64,000 nucleotides of DNA from an uncultured Caldilineaceae bacterium. Lineage in GTDB: Bacteria; Chloroflexota; Anaerolineae; Caldilineales; Caldilineaceae. Made by a program: the position numbers and the translations under genes. The stretch spans positions 101,865-165,864 of the forward strand of contig CATOTS010000034.1 of assembly GCA_951813625.1 (NCBI GenBank). Reading direction: 5' to 3'. The stretch's first letter is position 1, and every line of letters begins with the position of its first letter. This document shows positions 42,211-51,473 of the stretch, in pieces. Below the pieces are notes generated by a model. The model searched no databases. It saw only the letters and a program-made list of their open reading frames with translations, and was not told the origin of the DNA.

Positions 42211-43341
42211 CTAGACTCCGCCATTGGGCCCCGAAATCAGGTAGATCCCGATCGTATAGCCCAAATACAGGACCAACATCAGCGCTCCCTTCCAGCGGTT
42301 CATCACATGTGGAACAGGAAGGACCAGAAGGAGCGGTAGAATCGCGATCAGTAACATTGCCGGAAAGTCTCGGCCGCGCATGCTCAGCGGCGCCGGCAGC
42401 GGTCTCACACCCGCGGTAATGCCGATAATGGCGAGCATATTGAAGAGATTGCTGCCGACGAGATTGCCGAGGGCGATGTCCCCGCGTTTGTATACGATCG
42501 CCACGACTGACGCGGCCAACTCCGGCAGGCTCGTGCCCAGCGCGACCAGGCTCAGACCGATGATGAGCTCGCTGACGCCAAAGTAGCGGGCCATGAACGT
42601 GGCGGACTGCACGAGCCAGTTGGCGCCCAGCACCAGTACGGCGATTCCAAGCGTAACCATCCCAATGTCGCGCAGCAGGAGCGATTGAAACAGACCGGAA
42701 ATCGCCCCGGGCAGGAGGGGCCTTCTCTCCGCTTCGGCAAGGCGGGCTCTGGCCGTTGCCAGCGACTCGTCCGGGTTGCCGTCCTCGGAGCTGCCATTCC
42801 CGGCGGCCGGCTGGTCCTGTCTGATCGCCGCATCCCCGCCGATGTACTCGAGAGCCTCGCCCTCCTTCTCCTCTGCCAGCGTACGGCTGGCCGCGTAGCT
42901 CCAATAGATAAATCCAAGCAGCCCAACAAAGAGGATGACACCCTCCAGCTGCGTGACCCACCCATCCCAAGCCATCCAGGTGAACAGCAGCGAAACTCCG
43001 ACCATCAGCGGATACTCGCGTAGCAGGATCTGGCGGTCGACTCCGAGTGGGCGCAGCAGGGCGACCACGCCCAGGATCAGCGCGAGGTTGGCGATGTTGC
43101 TCCCGACAACGTTGCCGATCGCGAGTTCAGCCGTACTGCCGCCTTGAAGATTGGCGATCAGGGTAACGACCAGTTCCGGCAGGCTCGTGCCGAAAGCCAC
43201 GACGGTCAGGCCGATGACGACCAGCGGGATATTGAGCCGCACGGCCAGCCGGCTGGCGCCGCGCACAAGAAAATCGGCTCCGCCGGTCAGACAGGCGAAG
43301 CCGACAAGAAAGAGAAGAATATTCAATGCTATCGAATTCAT
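42211..43341 (-). CDS. calcium/sodium antiporter (CaCA family, YrbG-like)
   Basis: A 376-residue inner-membrane cation/Ca2+ exchanger that exports Ca2+ using the Na+ or H+ gradient. The two inverted alpha-repeats are clear: VVAFGTSLPELVVT with GNVVGSNIANLALILG in the first half, and VALGTSLPELAASV with GNLVGSNLFNMLAIIG in the second. About ten hydrophobic helices flank a cytoplasmic loop (about 155-215) that is longer and more acidic than in short YrbG proteins. It stands alone; the nearest gene on the same strand is miaB, 82 bases upstream. Confidence 0.94.
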   Translation of the reverse strand: MNSIALNILLFLVGFACLTGGADFLVRGASRLAVRLNIPLVVIGLTVVAFGTSLPELVVTLIANLQGGSTAELAIGNVVGSNIANLALILGVVALLRPLGVDRQILLREYPLMVGVSLLFTWMAWDGWVTQLEGVILFVGLLGFIYWSYAASRTLAEEKEGEALEYIGGDAAIRQDQPAAGNGSSEDGNPDESLATARARLAEAERRPLLPGAISGLFQSLLLRDIGMVTLGIAVLVLGANWLVQSATFMARYFGVSELIIGLSLVALGTSLPELAASVVAIVYKRGDIALGNLVGSNLFNMLAIIGITAGVRPLPAPLSMRGRDFPAMLLIAILPLLLVLPVPHVMNRWKGALMLVLYLGYTIGIYLISGPNGGV

Positions 43342-43423
43342 AGAGGATCTTTTCGGGGAGGCCGCAACCAGCCTGTATGTATCACTTCAGTTTGATTCCG
43401 CGTTCGGGCCGGCGCGAACCTAC

Positions 43424-45028
43424 TCAGAGGGGAGACACATCCCGTACAAACCGCCCTTGCATACTCCACGGTCCGGTCCAGGTAATCTGCGCTTTGACGA
43501 GCCGGCCGCGCAGGTCGGCTCTGGCCTGGGCCGCGTCGGATTGGACATTCTCTTCGACCATGGCGGCGTTGCGACTGCCGTCCTCGACGAAGACCAGCTT
43601 ATTCTGACGGGTGCGCCCGCGCCACTTGCCCTTGCGCTGGCCTTCTATCAGCAGTTCAACCGTTTCCCCAAGCAGGCGGGCGTTGATTTCAGCGCAGACC
43701 TGCTCCTGTACCCTTTCCAAAGCCTTGTGCCGCCGCAGTTTCTCCTCTTCCGGCACGTCGTCCGCCATCCGCCGCTCGCTGACAGTTCCGGGGCGCGGGC
43801 TGTAACGTGCCAGATGGGCTTTATCCAGCTTGAGATCGGCAAGCAGTTGATGCGTTTCGTCGAACTGCGCCGCACTTTCGCCGCAGAAACCGACGATGAT
43901 GTCGGTGTTTATGGCCGCGCCTGGAATTGTTGCCCGGATATTGGCGATCAGGTCGCGGTAGTCCGCCTGCGAATAGCCGCGTTTCATGCGCTCCAGCACT
44001 TCGTCGTTGCCCGCCTGGATTGGGACCTCTATATGTTCGCAGACCTTTGGCAGGTCGCGCACCGCTTCCAGAATGCGGTCCGACATGTAGTTTGGGTGGC
44101 TGGTGAGGAAGCGTATGCGCCACAGGCCGTCCACATCGTGGACCGCATGCAACAGGTCGGCCAGGTCGGGCCGATGCTCCGAGGCGGCGGCGGCGGAACT
44201 GCCATTGCGCCAGTCGTGCCCGTAACGGTCTACAATCTGTCCCAGGAGTGTAACCTCGCGCACACCTTGGCCGACAAGGCCGCGCACTTCCTGCACAATC
44301 TCATCGACTGGACGGCTGCGTTCGATGCCGCGGCGGAAAGGGATGATGCAAAATGTACAGGCGTGGCTGCAACCGTAGACCACGGGAACGTGCGCGCTCA
44401 CTGTCCCCTCGCCGCTCAAGGCCAGATGCTGGATCGATTGCCCTCCGCCGTAGCGCCGCTCGCTGTCCTGGAGCTCGTGGCGCTTCGCCAACTGCTCCTC
44501 TTCGATGCGAGTGGACTCTATCTCAATCTCCTCCTTTTGCAGGTAGGAAATGAGCGGCGCGGGTTCGCTGGGGGGCATAAAGACGTCTACGTGGGGGAAG
44601 CGATCACGCAGCTGCGGGCCGGGCTTGATGCCGACCATGCAGCCCATGAGCGCAAGCGTCCGGTCGGCCCGGCCCTGCCTCCACGGCTTCAGGTTACTGG
44701 CCTTGCCGGCACCCTTGTTTTCGGCGCTCTGGCGGACGACACACGTATTCAGAACGACAATGTCGGCTTCGTCCACCCTATCGGTTGGATGGTAGCCGAT
44801 TCTTTCCAACTCAGCGGCAACGTGGTTCGAATCGGCCACATTCATCTGACAGCCAATGGTCCAGATGTGGTACGCGCCGCGATGCTCGCCCGCGGATAGT
44901 GCGTCCGCCGCGCGCCAGGCGGGCGCCGAGTCCGAAGGCATCACTGGTTCCATGCCTGGGTTAGGCGCGTTGGGGCTTGTGATCAGCTCAAATATCTCGG
45001 GTTCAGGATTGGGATTGCGCCCTGACAT
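43424..45028 (-). CDS. miaB: tRNA-2-methylthio-N6-dimethylallyladenosine synthase
   Basis: A 534-residue radical SAM methylthiotransferase that modifies A37 of tRNAs. The UPF0004 domain has cluster cysteines C60 (IGCQMN), C96 (NTCVVRQSAENK) and C130 (MGCMVG); the radical SAM motif C220-x3-C224-x2-C227 is YGCSHACTFC; a C-terminal TRAM domain contains LGETVELLIEGQRKGKWRGRTRQNKLV. The usual LLGQNVNSYG is LLGQIVDRYG, a deviation near the SAM site. A 50-residue N-terminal extension and a roughly 40-residue insertion between the first two domains (EEIEIESTRIEEE...) make it longer than the typical 440-470. NTCVVRQSAENK favours MiaB over MtaB or RimO. Confidence 0.92.
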   Translation of the reverse strand: MSGRNPNPEPEIFELITSPNAPNPGMEPVMPSDSAPAWRAADALSAGEHRGAYHIWTIGCQMNVADSNHVAAELERIGYHPTDRVDEADIVVLNTCVVRQSAENKGAGKASNLKPWRQGRADRTLALMGCMVGIKPGPQLRDRFPHVDVFMPPSEPAPLISYLQKEEIEIESTRIEEEQLAKRHELQDSERRYGGGQSIQHLALSGEGTVSAHVPVVYGCSHACTFCIIPFRRGIERSRPVDEIVQEVRGLVGQGVREVTLLGQIVDRYGHDWRNGSSAAAASEHRPDLADLLHAVHDVDGLWRIRFLTSHPNYMSDRILEAVRDLPKVCEHIEVPIQAGNDEVLERMKRGYSQADYRDLIANIRATIPGAAINTDIIVGFCGESAAQFDETHQLLADLKLDKAHLARYSPRPGTVSERRMADDVPEEEKLRRHKALERVQEQVCAEINARLLGETVELLIEGQRKGKWRGRTRQNKLVFVEDGSRNAAMVEENVQSDAAQARADLRGRLVKAQITWTGPWSMQGRFVRDVSPL

Positions 45029-45660
45029 CGGCTCACTCTATCGGGACAAAGGGTTGTTGACGCAGCTTTATGGAATGAACGCCGACAGTTGGCGCCCGTT
45101 CGCAGTTCGGTTGAAACCGCCAAACTCCGGTTATTCTATCGATTAGATGCCGGTTGGTCAAGATTTCCGTTCGCTGCCCCAGGGAAATCGCATCCAAACA
45201 TGTAGACCAATTCTCCCGGGATTTCGAACAAGAGAATGTGAATATAAGTGGGAATCGGTGTCAATATGCCATTCAGTAACGACATTCCGTCACAACAAAG
45301 GCCGTCATTCGTCAAATTCAGTCAACTTCTGAGCATGGGAGCCACCAGTTTTGCAATTCTGCACTGGGTCCCTTTTGATGCCATGACTTTTGGCAACAGT
45401 CGCATCCTGGGATTTCAGTCGCCACACCCTTGCAGGCGGCGTGTGAAAGCAGTTGGCTTCAATCGTGCGGCTTCCTGTTTCCAAGCAGTTTCCCTGGTTA
45501 GACCGAGCGATTCGACGTTTCCAACCTGGCAGAACTGTCCTGCGTTCGTGCAGCCGCTGGACGCAAGATTTGCGTGTTTGCAGACCTGCCATGGCGGTCG
45601 TCTGGATGGATTGTCTCCGGGGACCGATGTCCTCTCGTTTTGGCAGAATACGTCGACTCA

Positions 45661-45709
45661 TGTCGTCCAATGTAGCCCAATATAGCCCAATGTCGTCCAA
45701 TTTTTTTTT
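45661..45709. repeat. four 10-bp tandem units followed by a T-tract
   Basis: TGTCGTCCAA, TGTAGCCCAA, TATAGCCCAA and TGTCGTCCAA follow one another at 45661-45700, then a run of nine T. The outer two units are identical and the inner two nearly so. The 10-bp period is close to one helical turn. Confidence 0.8.
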
Positions 45710-45782
45710 CTTGACGGAGGGGTGTCGGGCGCCGGGAACGGCGGAATTTCGGGTGTATTTCGGGCAGAATGTGGTGGTTTGA

Positions 45783-46204
45783 ATTGCATGACATTTGCAG
45801 CGTAGCAGGAATTGAAGCAGGAATCTGGGGCAGCTGCTTTTTGGCGCGTATAGGGCCGGGTCGGGTGGACAGATTTGCATGATGTTGACAGCGTAGCATG
45901 GTTGGAACGCTCTTGCACTGGAATTCGCCTTATCTTGCCTTATTGCGTCATGGGCCGGTCGTTGTGGCGGTTCATTCGTGTGTGCTGCCGGGTTGGCGGC
46001 GGCTGGGTGTTTGTGATGTGAGGTCAGTCAAGGTTGTCAGGTGTCTCTTGCGATTGTCTTGGGCGGCCAAAGTTTAGCGAAGTCCGGTCAGGTCCGGTCA
46101 GGTCCGGTTAAGTCCGGTCAGGTCGGGTCGATCCAGTTTTTTTGGGCTGACATTGACTGGAATCCCTCGGTTGGATTGGCATGATAACGACAGTGTAGCA
46201 CGGT
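45783..46204. repeat. three dispersed copies of a 28-bp motif
   Basis: The pattern TTGCATGA...CAGCGTAGCA recurs at about 45783-45812, 45876-45902 and 46177-46204 (the last reads TTGGCATGATAACGACAGTG and TAGCACGG). All are in the same orientation and each is followed by a GG. They could be binding sites or remnants of a larger repeat; spacing is irregular. Confidence 0.6.
46081..46130. repeat. five 10-bp tandem units, GGTCCGGTCA type
   Basis: AGTCCGGTCA, GGTCCGGTCA, GGTCCGGTTA, AGTCCGGTCA, GGTCGGGTCG in direct succession. It shares the 10-bp period with the array at 45.66 kb but not its sequence. Confidence 0.8.
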
Positions 46205-46550
46205 CTCAGTTCTCTTGCCCGGAGTTGCGCGAAATCGGGTGGCGCGGCGGTTGCGATGTTGTTTTTCCTGTCATTGCCGGCGCATGTCGCGCTGGACACT
46301 GTCCTATTATAGCTGGCGCGGCTGGCTCTTGCACGGTAACCCGGATAGTTGGTTAATTCTTGTTGTTCGTTCCTGATTTCTCATGGGGGTCCCTCTTCGA
46401 ACGACGGACTGTCAGAAGAGGGGCTGGCTGGATTCCTGGGAGAGCCGCCGGCACGGCGGTTAGGCAATATCTCTGGATTTCATTGGGGAAGCAGTCTAGG
46501 TGTCTGATGCCGAGTCGAATGAGATTGCGGCATCACTTCGATGTTTTGAC

Positions 46551-46838
46551 GTAACTACTAAGCCACATACGGCAACGGTATCGACCGGTCTTCCATCCCC
46601 GCCGCCATTCAGATTGTCTGATTGCGTATTCGGTTGGCCGCCACCACGTTGAATAAGCCGCACTGCAGGAATGACGACGTACCGTCGGTGAGCGCTGGTT
46701 TTGGAGGGGGGCGTTGCGGGGGGAGTCCCCCCGCACAAGGGAGGGCCGCAGGCCCGACCGTCCAAAGAGCTAAGGAGAGAGAAAACACCTTCTTTCGCCC
46801 CATTCATGGTCGCAGGCTGATAGCGGCTGAGTAGTTAC
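46551..46838. mobile_element. MITE-like element, copy A (288 bp)
   Basis: Ends in imperfect inverted repeats: left GTAACTACTAAGCCACATAC and right, reverse-complemented, GTAACTACTCAGCCGCTATC. The interior is nearly identical to copy B at 51474-51780 (for example GCCGCCATTCAGATT, GCGTATTCGGTTGGCCGCCA, AGCCGCACTGCAGGAATGAC) and carries the hairpin core (TGCGGGGGG/CCCCCCGCA) also found in the 12.8-kb array. No transposase is encoded, so it would need trans mobilisation. Flanks share TTTGAC but offset, so no clean target duplication is claimed. Confidence 0.75.
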
Positions 46839-46883
46839 GCTTTGACCTAAATCAGACGCAATAATCAGATGCAATTGCCCTGA

Positions 46884-48479
46884 CTAGCTGCCCACTGGCC
46901 GCATTGATCTGAGCAGCCGTTCCTTCAGTGTCCACAGCTGCTGGCTGACCCAAACATCGTAGGGTTGCGGATTCCTCAGGTCTCGAACGCCCTTTTCCAG
47001 ACTTTCCACGTCGGCACGACGAATCGCCCGGATCTGCTCCAGGTCGGGCCTGTCACAGACCGGCCGGCCGTCAGCGAGCACCTGCGCCAGCAGAGGTTCG
47101 ATTCGAGCGATCTCCGCGTGCGCCAGCTGTTTTCGTTTGTCGGCAATCCAGGGATGCCTCAGCGGCAGGGCACTGCGATCGGTTCCTGAATTGGCCGATC
47201 CGTCCTGCACAGGGCCCTGCAAGATTCTGTCCGGCGCTTCATCTTCCTGAGTCAATATGTCAGACGAGGCGCGTCCGAGCGCGTCAAACGTGCGCCAGAC
47301 CTTCTTGCGGCCGGGAATGGGCGTCTTGGCAGGATCTTCCGACACTTTGGTTACGGGCTCCCAAGCGGGGCCGGTTCGCAGCGCGGCGAGCTTGTAGACG
47401 CCCCCCAGGGCGCTGTGCCCGGCCGACGTGATCAGGCGGGTGCCGACCCCGTAGACGAGCCGCCCCACAGTTCGATCGCCGTCCAGCGCGTAGCGTTTCG
47501 CTTCGCGCGCGATCTCTGCCTTGATTTGAAGTATCTTCATCTCGTCCAGATCATTCGAAAGCACGATCGACGCCTCCGTGAATCCGGCGTCGTCGAGCAT
47601 TTTTGCCGTGCGTACGCACAGGTAGGCCAGGTCGCCTGAATCCAAGCGCACGCCCACCGGCTCGTATCCTTTCTTTCTCAGGTTCTCGAAGACGCGTATC
47701 GCATTGGGCACGCCGCTCTCCAAGGTGTCTACGGTATCCACAAGCAGAAGGCATTCGTCAGGATACAGTTCGGCGTAAGCCTGAAACGCTTCCAGCTCGG
47801 ACATGCCCAGCGCCAGGAAGGCCTGGACCATCGAATGCGCATGCGTGCCTTTGGGCGGATAGCCAAGCTGATGGGAGATGCCGGCGTTCGAGCTGAAATC
47901 TGCGCCGCCGATCAGAGCAGCGCGCGTGCCTTCGTTGCCGCCGCGACCATGCGCCCGGCGCACGCCGAACTCGAGGACGGTTGCATCGCCGGCGCTCTCG
48001 CGCACGCGGGCAGCCTTTGTGGCGATCAGCGTCTGAAAGTTAAGCATGTTCAGAAGCGGCGATTCCAGAATTTGGGCGATGGCGAGCGGGCCGTGCACGA
48101 CTGTAAGCGGTACGAAAGCGTGGACCACGCGTCCCTCTGGGATGGCCTCCAGCGAAATACCGCTGAAGTTACCGTTTGCGTGCAGCCATGCCAGAAACGC
48201 TTCGGAGAAAAGGCTGCGGCCGGTGCGCGAACGCATACCCCGCATCAGCTCTATCTCGGTTTTGCCAAAACAGACCGAACCCATCCAGTCGAGCAGCGAC
48301 GCCAGCCCCGCGTTCACGCAGTAGCCGGCTCGGTGCGCGCCGTAGTTCGGGTAGCGGCGAAAGAAGTGGTCAAACTGGGCCTGTTTCTCATGCATTCCCA
48401 ACTCGAAATACAGCTGCGCCATCGTCAGCTGATACTGATCGGTAAACAGAATGCCTTCGGCTTTTGAACGTCGGTTCAT
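46884..48479 (-). CDS. pncB: nicotinate phosphoribosyltransferase
   Basis: A 531-residue NAPRTase that converts nicotinate and PRPP to nicotinate mononucleotide in NAD salvage. Diagnostic parts: FTDQYQLTMAQLYFELGMH at the N-terminus, EFGVRRAHGRGGNEGTRAAL, the catalytic-His region GYPPKGTHAHSMVQAF, VRLDSGDLAYL and the nucleotide site VYGVGTRL. It belongs to the longer bacterial type. The start lies 10 bases after the true stop of the selenoprotein gene upstream, so the two are probably co-transcribed; GGCTGAAGTGAAAGC upstream supplies a weak ribosome site. Confidence 0.94.
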   Translation of the reverse strand: MNRRSKAEGILFTDQYQLTMAQLYFELGMHEKQAQFDHFFRRYPNYGAHRAGYCVNAGLASLLDWMGSVCFGKTEIELMRGMRSRTGRSLFSEAFLAWLHANGNFSGISLEAIPEGRVVHAFVPLTVVHGPLAIAQILESPLLNMLNFQTLIATKAARVRESAGDATVLEFGVRRAHGRGGNEGTRAALIGGADFSSNAGISHQLGYPPKGTHAHSMVQAFLALGMSELEAFQAYAELYPDECLLLVDTVDTLESGVPNAIRVFENLRKKGYEPVGVRLDSGDLAYLCVRTAKMLDDAGFTEASIVLSNDLDEMKILQIKAEIAREAKRYALDGDRTVGRLVYGVGTRLITSAGHSALGGVYKLAALRTGPAWEPVTKVSEDPAKTPIPGRKKVWRTFDALGRASSDILTQEDEAPDRILQGPVQDGSANSGTDRSALPLRHPWIADKRKQLAHAEIARIEPLLAQVLADGRPVCDRPDLEQIRAIRRADVESLEKGVRDLRNPQPYDVWVSQQLWTLKERLLRSMRPVGS

Positions 48480-48488
48480 GCTTTCACT

Positions 48489-50018
48489 TCAGCCAACCAA
48501 CTGGTCGGCGGTTGGCTCCGCTCAGCAAAACCAATGTTCGGTAAGGCGCGGCGGTTGGGGAACTCGAGAGGAAGGGAAAGACCAGTCGGGCGCCGGCAGG
48601 CCGGCGGACCTGTAGGCGGTTTGCTCGATGAGACGGAAGACCGCAAAAGGATCGAAACTCTCCCCGTTGGTGGCCTGATCGGAACGAACGGCCATCTCGC
48701 TGCTTTCGTTCGATGGAACCGCGGCTTCGTGTCGTCCCGCGACTTCGGCGATCCGAGCCACCTCCAATTGAAGCGCGTCCATGCGCGGGTCGGGGTGCTG
48801 CCAGCGGTAGGTGAAATTGGACGAATCGAGTGTGCCACGCCAACTCGCCGCATCATCGTCCTCGAGCAAGGCGCTGTGCGGCGGCACAAGCATTCGAATT
48901 GAAAGCTGCACCGGGGGAACATTGGGGATCAGTCCTTGCTCGCGTATCCAGCGCAACATCAACAGGTAGTCATCCAGCGCGGTCCAGGGCGTAAATGGCA
49001 TCCAGGTAGGCTGAAGCGACAGGCCTGAATTTCTCAGCGCAGCGACCAACTCTTCCATCTGCCGGCGCGTGTGCCCCTTTTGGAGGCGGGCGAGCACGCG
49101 GTCACTCGTGGACTCGAACGCGGAAACCGCGAACGAAGCACCACATTCTACCAGCTCCGGCAGGAGAGCACGATGCTGCAACAGGTGCTCCACCTTCGCG
49201 GTAAAGTCGAAACTGAGGCCTGGGAAGGCACTGTGAAGCGCGCGCGCAACCTTGCGCGCGTGCCCCGGCCCGTTGAGAAAGTCGGGGTCACCGAAGGTGA
49301 TGTGCCGGGCTCCTGCTTCAACCTGTTGCCTGACGTCGGCAATGATGGTCTCGACCGGCACGACGAAATAGCGCCCATTGTATACCGGCACGACCGGACA
49401 GTGGCGGCACTTGTGCAGACAACCGCGGCTGGCCTCGACATAGCCTGCTCTGACAGCGGCCGGTTCGTCACCGTTCTCGCCTACCGGGCGCTCTTCGACG
49501 TAGTGCGCGTACTTGTCAAGCTGCGGAAGCGTTGAACGGTCCGGCAGGGGCAGGGAAAGCCTGGCCAGATTGGGGGCGGATGCGCGTTCAGGCGTCGTCA
49601 ACCCCTTGACAGGGGCGGTCGATTGCCCGGTGGAAAGGCACTGCGCAAGTTCGACCAGGACGGGCTCGGTCTCGCCGGCCACAACCGAGTCAGCGATACC
49701 CTGAACGCCGTTCTGGCCATTCAGAAGGTACTCGCGATTCAGCCAGGCGTACAGGCCGAAAAAGCAGAGATGTGCGTCGGGGTTTGCGGCGCGCGCTTGC
49801 CGGGCTGCGTCCACGCCAACGCGCAGCGCGGTGTGCATCGGCACAGCAATCGCGATGAGATCGGCTTTCGCCGCTCGGTGCGTGGGAAACTCTTCGACCG
49901 CCAGGTCCACTGTAGCCGCGTCCAAACCGGCCGCTCGCAGGGCAGCAAGCGGCCAAGCCAAGCTGAGCGGCTGATGTCCGAGTTCATAGCAGGAAACAAG
50001 CAGCGTCGAGAATTCCAT
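48489..50018 (-). CDS. CUAEP-tail radical SAM selenoprotein (in-frame TGA as Sec)
   Basis: A B12-binding-like N-terminus (about 1-140, LLVSCYELGHQPLSLAWPLAALRAAG) precedes a radical SAM core with C200-x3-C204-x2-C207 (ASRGCLHKCRHCP), so it binds a 4Fe-4S cluster and SAM. A conventional reading stops after 498 residues at TGA 48524-48522, just after RLTEHWFC. Reading through gives Cys-TGA-Ala-Glu-Pro and ten residues in all before the next TGA (48491-48489). C-U-A-E-P is the tail that names the known CUAEP/CCAEP-tail radical SAM family, in which U is selenocysteine, and an 8-bp hairpin follows 4 bases after the TGA. Total 509 residues including Sec499. The reaction is unknown. The pncB gene begins 10 bases downstream. 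No sel genes are in the window. Confidence 0.88.
48491..48517 (-). promoter_or_regulatory. bacterial SECIS-like hairpin
   Basis: On the minus strand, 4 bases after the TGA, AGCCAACC pairs with GGTTGGCT (perfect 8-bp stem) around an 11-base loop GCCGACCAGTT that contains a GU in RNA. Bacterial SECIS elements are hairpins directly 3' of the UGA with a GU in the apical loop, which SelB recognises. Position and structure fit; the hairpin lies wholly within the extended reading frame. Confidence 0.75.
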
Positions 50019-50363
50019 CTTTGCTTTGCCGTGTGTGCCGCCCGAGGACGCTCGTCATTTCCGGCTCCCCGACGCGTCGCATTCCACCAATACTGCGCAT
50101 GCATTATAACCATCGGAGGCCAAACCGCAATAGCCGGTGTCGATTCGGCGGGGCAACCGCATCTAGAATTGTAGACCAATTCCGCCGCAGCGGTCGCTCT
50201 GTAATCGGGATCGTTCCCCCTAAGGCCGTCACGGTATCCGTTTCGATAAGCAACAGCCCAAGCGGGGCTTGGCTCGTAAGGAACCCTGGTTCTCATGGCC
50301 GCTTTCCGCGTGTGGTCTTTCGTCCAGCCGCTCCCTGCTCCATAAGGAAATCAGGGGTGATGC

Positions 50364-51034
50364 GATTGCCAGCGTTCCCGGGTACACGCATATACGCACA
50401 GGGAGCTGAACGGTGTGACAGAATTTAATGTGTGTGAGGTCATCGATACCGATTGAAATGCTGGCATCTTTATTGCAGTCCGGGGCGCTCCGACCGGCTG
50501 CCATGTAGAACCGCTTCTTTCAGAACCGGTCAATGCACTCGGGTGCGGTTTCGGAATTGAAGCAGTGCCGGCCTATGCAAGTTTCTGGTATGGCTGTCCT
50601 CCCGTCGAAGTCTATGCGCTGAACCTCTGTCGGGCTGCGTAGATAAAGGCGCGCCGTATCGCCCATGTGTTGGCATCACGACACCGGACGCGAAAGAGGA
50701 GATCGCGGCGGCAGATCTCGATCATGTATCCTCGATCCGGCTCTGGCAGGGTGTGGACCCAAGCGGGAATGTCCAGAACCGGGTCGATATCCCCGGGCTC
50801 TCTGCTTCGCTTGTTGGACTGTTGGATGCTCCGATTGGGAATCCGCACTTAACACTCCTTGCGATCTGCGGGTCGGTCCTGTAGGAGGCGCTGGCCGAGC
50901 CTCCTGTCGTTCATACCGCCGCCGGGCGGGCGCCTCCGATCAGACGGCTGGCCGCTCCCCGTTCCGCGTGGAGATTTGGGGGAGATGGGATTGCCAGGAT
51001 TCCCGGGTACACGCATATGCGCACAGGGAACGGC
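50364..51034. repeat. direct repeat of about 45 bp, two copies
   Basis: GATTGCCAG..TTCCCGGGTACACGCATAT.CGCACAGGGA occurs at 50364-50409 and 50989-51034 with only a few differences, same orientation, about 625 bp apart. Both copies are followed by ACGG or CGG. The function is unknown. Confidence 0.75.
50612..50848 (-). CDS. small hypothetical protein, 78 aa
   Basis: A GTG-start frame preceded by an excellent ribosome site (AAGGAG, 7-base spacer). The product begins MRIPNRSIQQSNKRSREPGD and has a more regular second half (WVHTLPEPDRGYMIEICRRD, then LLFRVRCRDANTW). No family recognised. The good ribosome site is the main support; it could also be the 5' remnant of a lost gene. Confidence 0.4.
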   Translation of the reverse strand: MRIPNRSIQQSNKRSREPGDIDPVLDIPAWVHTLPEPDRGYMIEICRRDLLFRVRCRDANTWAIRRAFIYAARQRFSA

Positions 51035-51123
51035 CGGTCATTCCAACGCCACCTCTGCCAGCGAGTATGCAAAGCGGTGTCGTCAGGCGGTCTTTTTGCT
51101 GTTTGTGCTGGGGAATCCCAGGA

Positions 51124-51345
51124 CTATCCGTGTGTGCAGGAGCATTGCGCCCCATCAGCGCATTGTCCCGACTGCATCGAACAGAGGCACCGATAACATT
51201 GCCAATCGAACCAGACAGCGGGGCTTCTGGATTTTGACAATCGGCCGTTCGGGCCCTGACGGCCATCCGTGTTGTTCCAATCCTCGTCTTCGTTCTTGTA
51301 GACATAAGACCAACCACCGGAGATTTTCTTGTCTGAATGAGCCAT
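51124..51345 (-). CDS. possible small or truncated protein, 73 aa
   Basis: The frame starts MAHSDKKISGGWSYVYKNED, with a balanced, polar composition like a genuine N-terminus, and AAGGGA directly before the ATG (closer than ideal). After about 50 residues it turns Cys/Ser-rich (CYRCLCSMQSGQC), which looks like out-of-frame read-through. Possibly a decayed gene start. Confidence 0.25.
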   Translation of the reverse strand: MAHSDKKISGGWSYVYKNEDEDWNNTDGRQGPNGRLSKSRSPAVWFDWQCYRCLCSMQSGQCADGAQCSCTHG

Positions 51346-51473
51346 TCCCTTGCTGGTCTAATCAGGTTGGTGACGGGGAAAGGGTGGTCGAGCTTACTCA
51401 GGCTGCGAATACGCATGAAGTTGATCATCCCTTCTTCTATACTGAAATGCTCCACGGGGTTGTAACATACCTC

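Larger units (their letters stand above)
45029..46550. other. 1.5-kb gene-free, repeat-rich region
   Basis: No gene I can support. The longest frame (minus strand, 45305-45880, 191 codons) has erratic composition and crosses tandem repeats. The interval contains three families of short repeats, listed separately. The miaB start is at its left edge; the MITE-like element begins at its right edge. Confidence 0.6.
50019..51473. other. 1.5-kb region without clear genes, with repeats and small frames
   Basis: Upstream of the selenoprotein gene the sequence carries no large gene. It contains a duplicated phrase of about 45 bases and two short minus-strand frames listed separately. Plus-strand frames of 130-190 codons here share no domain and cross the repeats. 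It may be a graveyard of an older gene cluster. Confidence 0.5.

Noticed and set aside
43151..44899. 582-codon plus-strand frame
   Set aside because: Antisense to miaB and the antiporter; no domain.
45305..45880. 191-codon minus-strand frame
   Set aside because: Crosses tandem repeats, has a poly-Lys run created by the T-tract, and no recognisable domain or ribosome site.
48522..48524. TGA as the true end of the radical SAM gene
   Set aside because: The downstream codons give the family-specific AEP tail and a SECIS-like hairpin follows, so read-through as selenocysteine is the better explanation.
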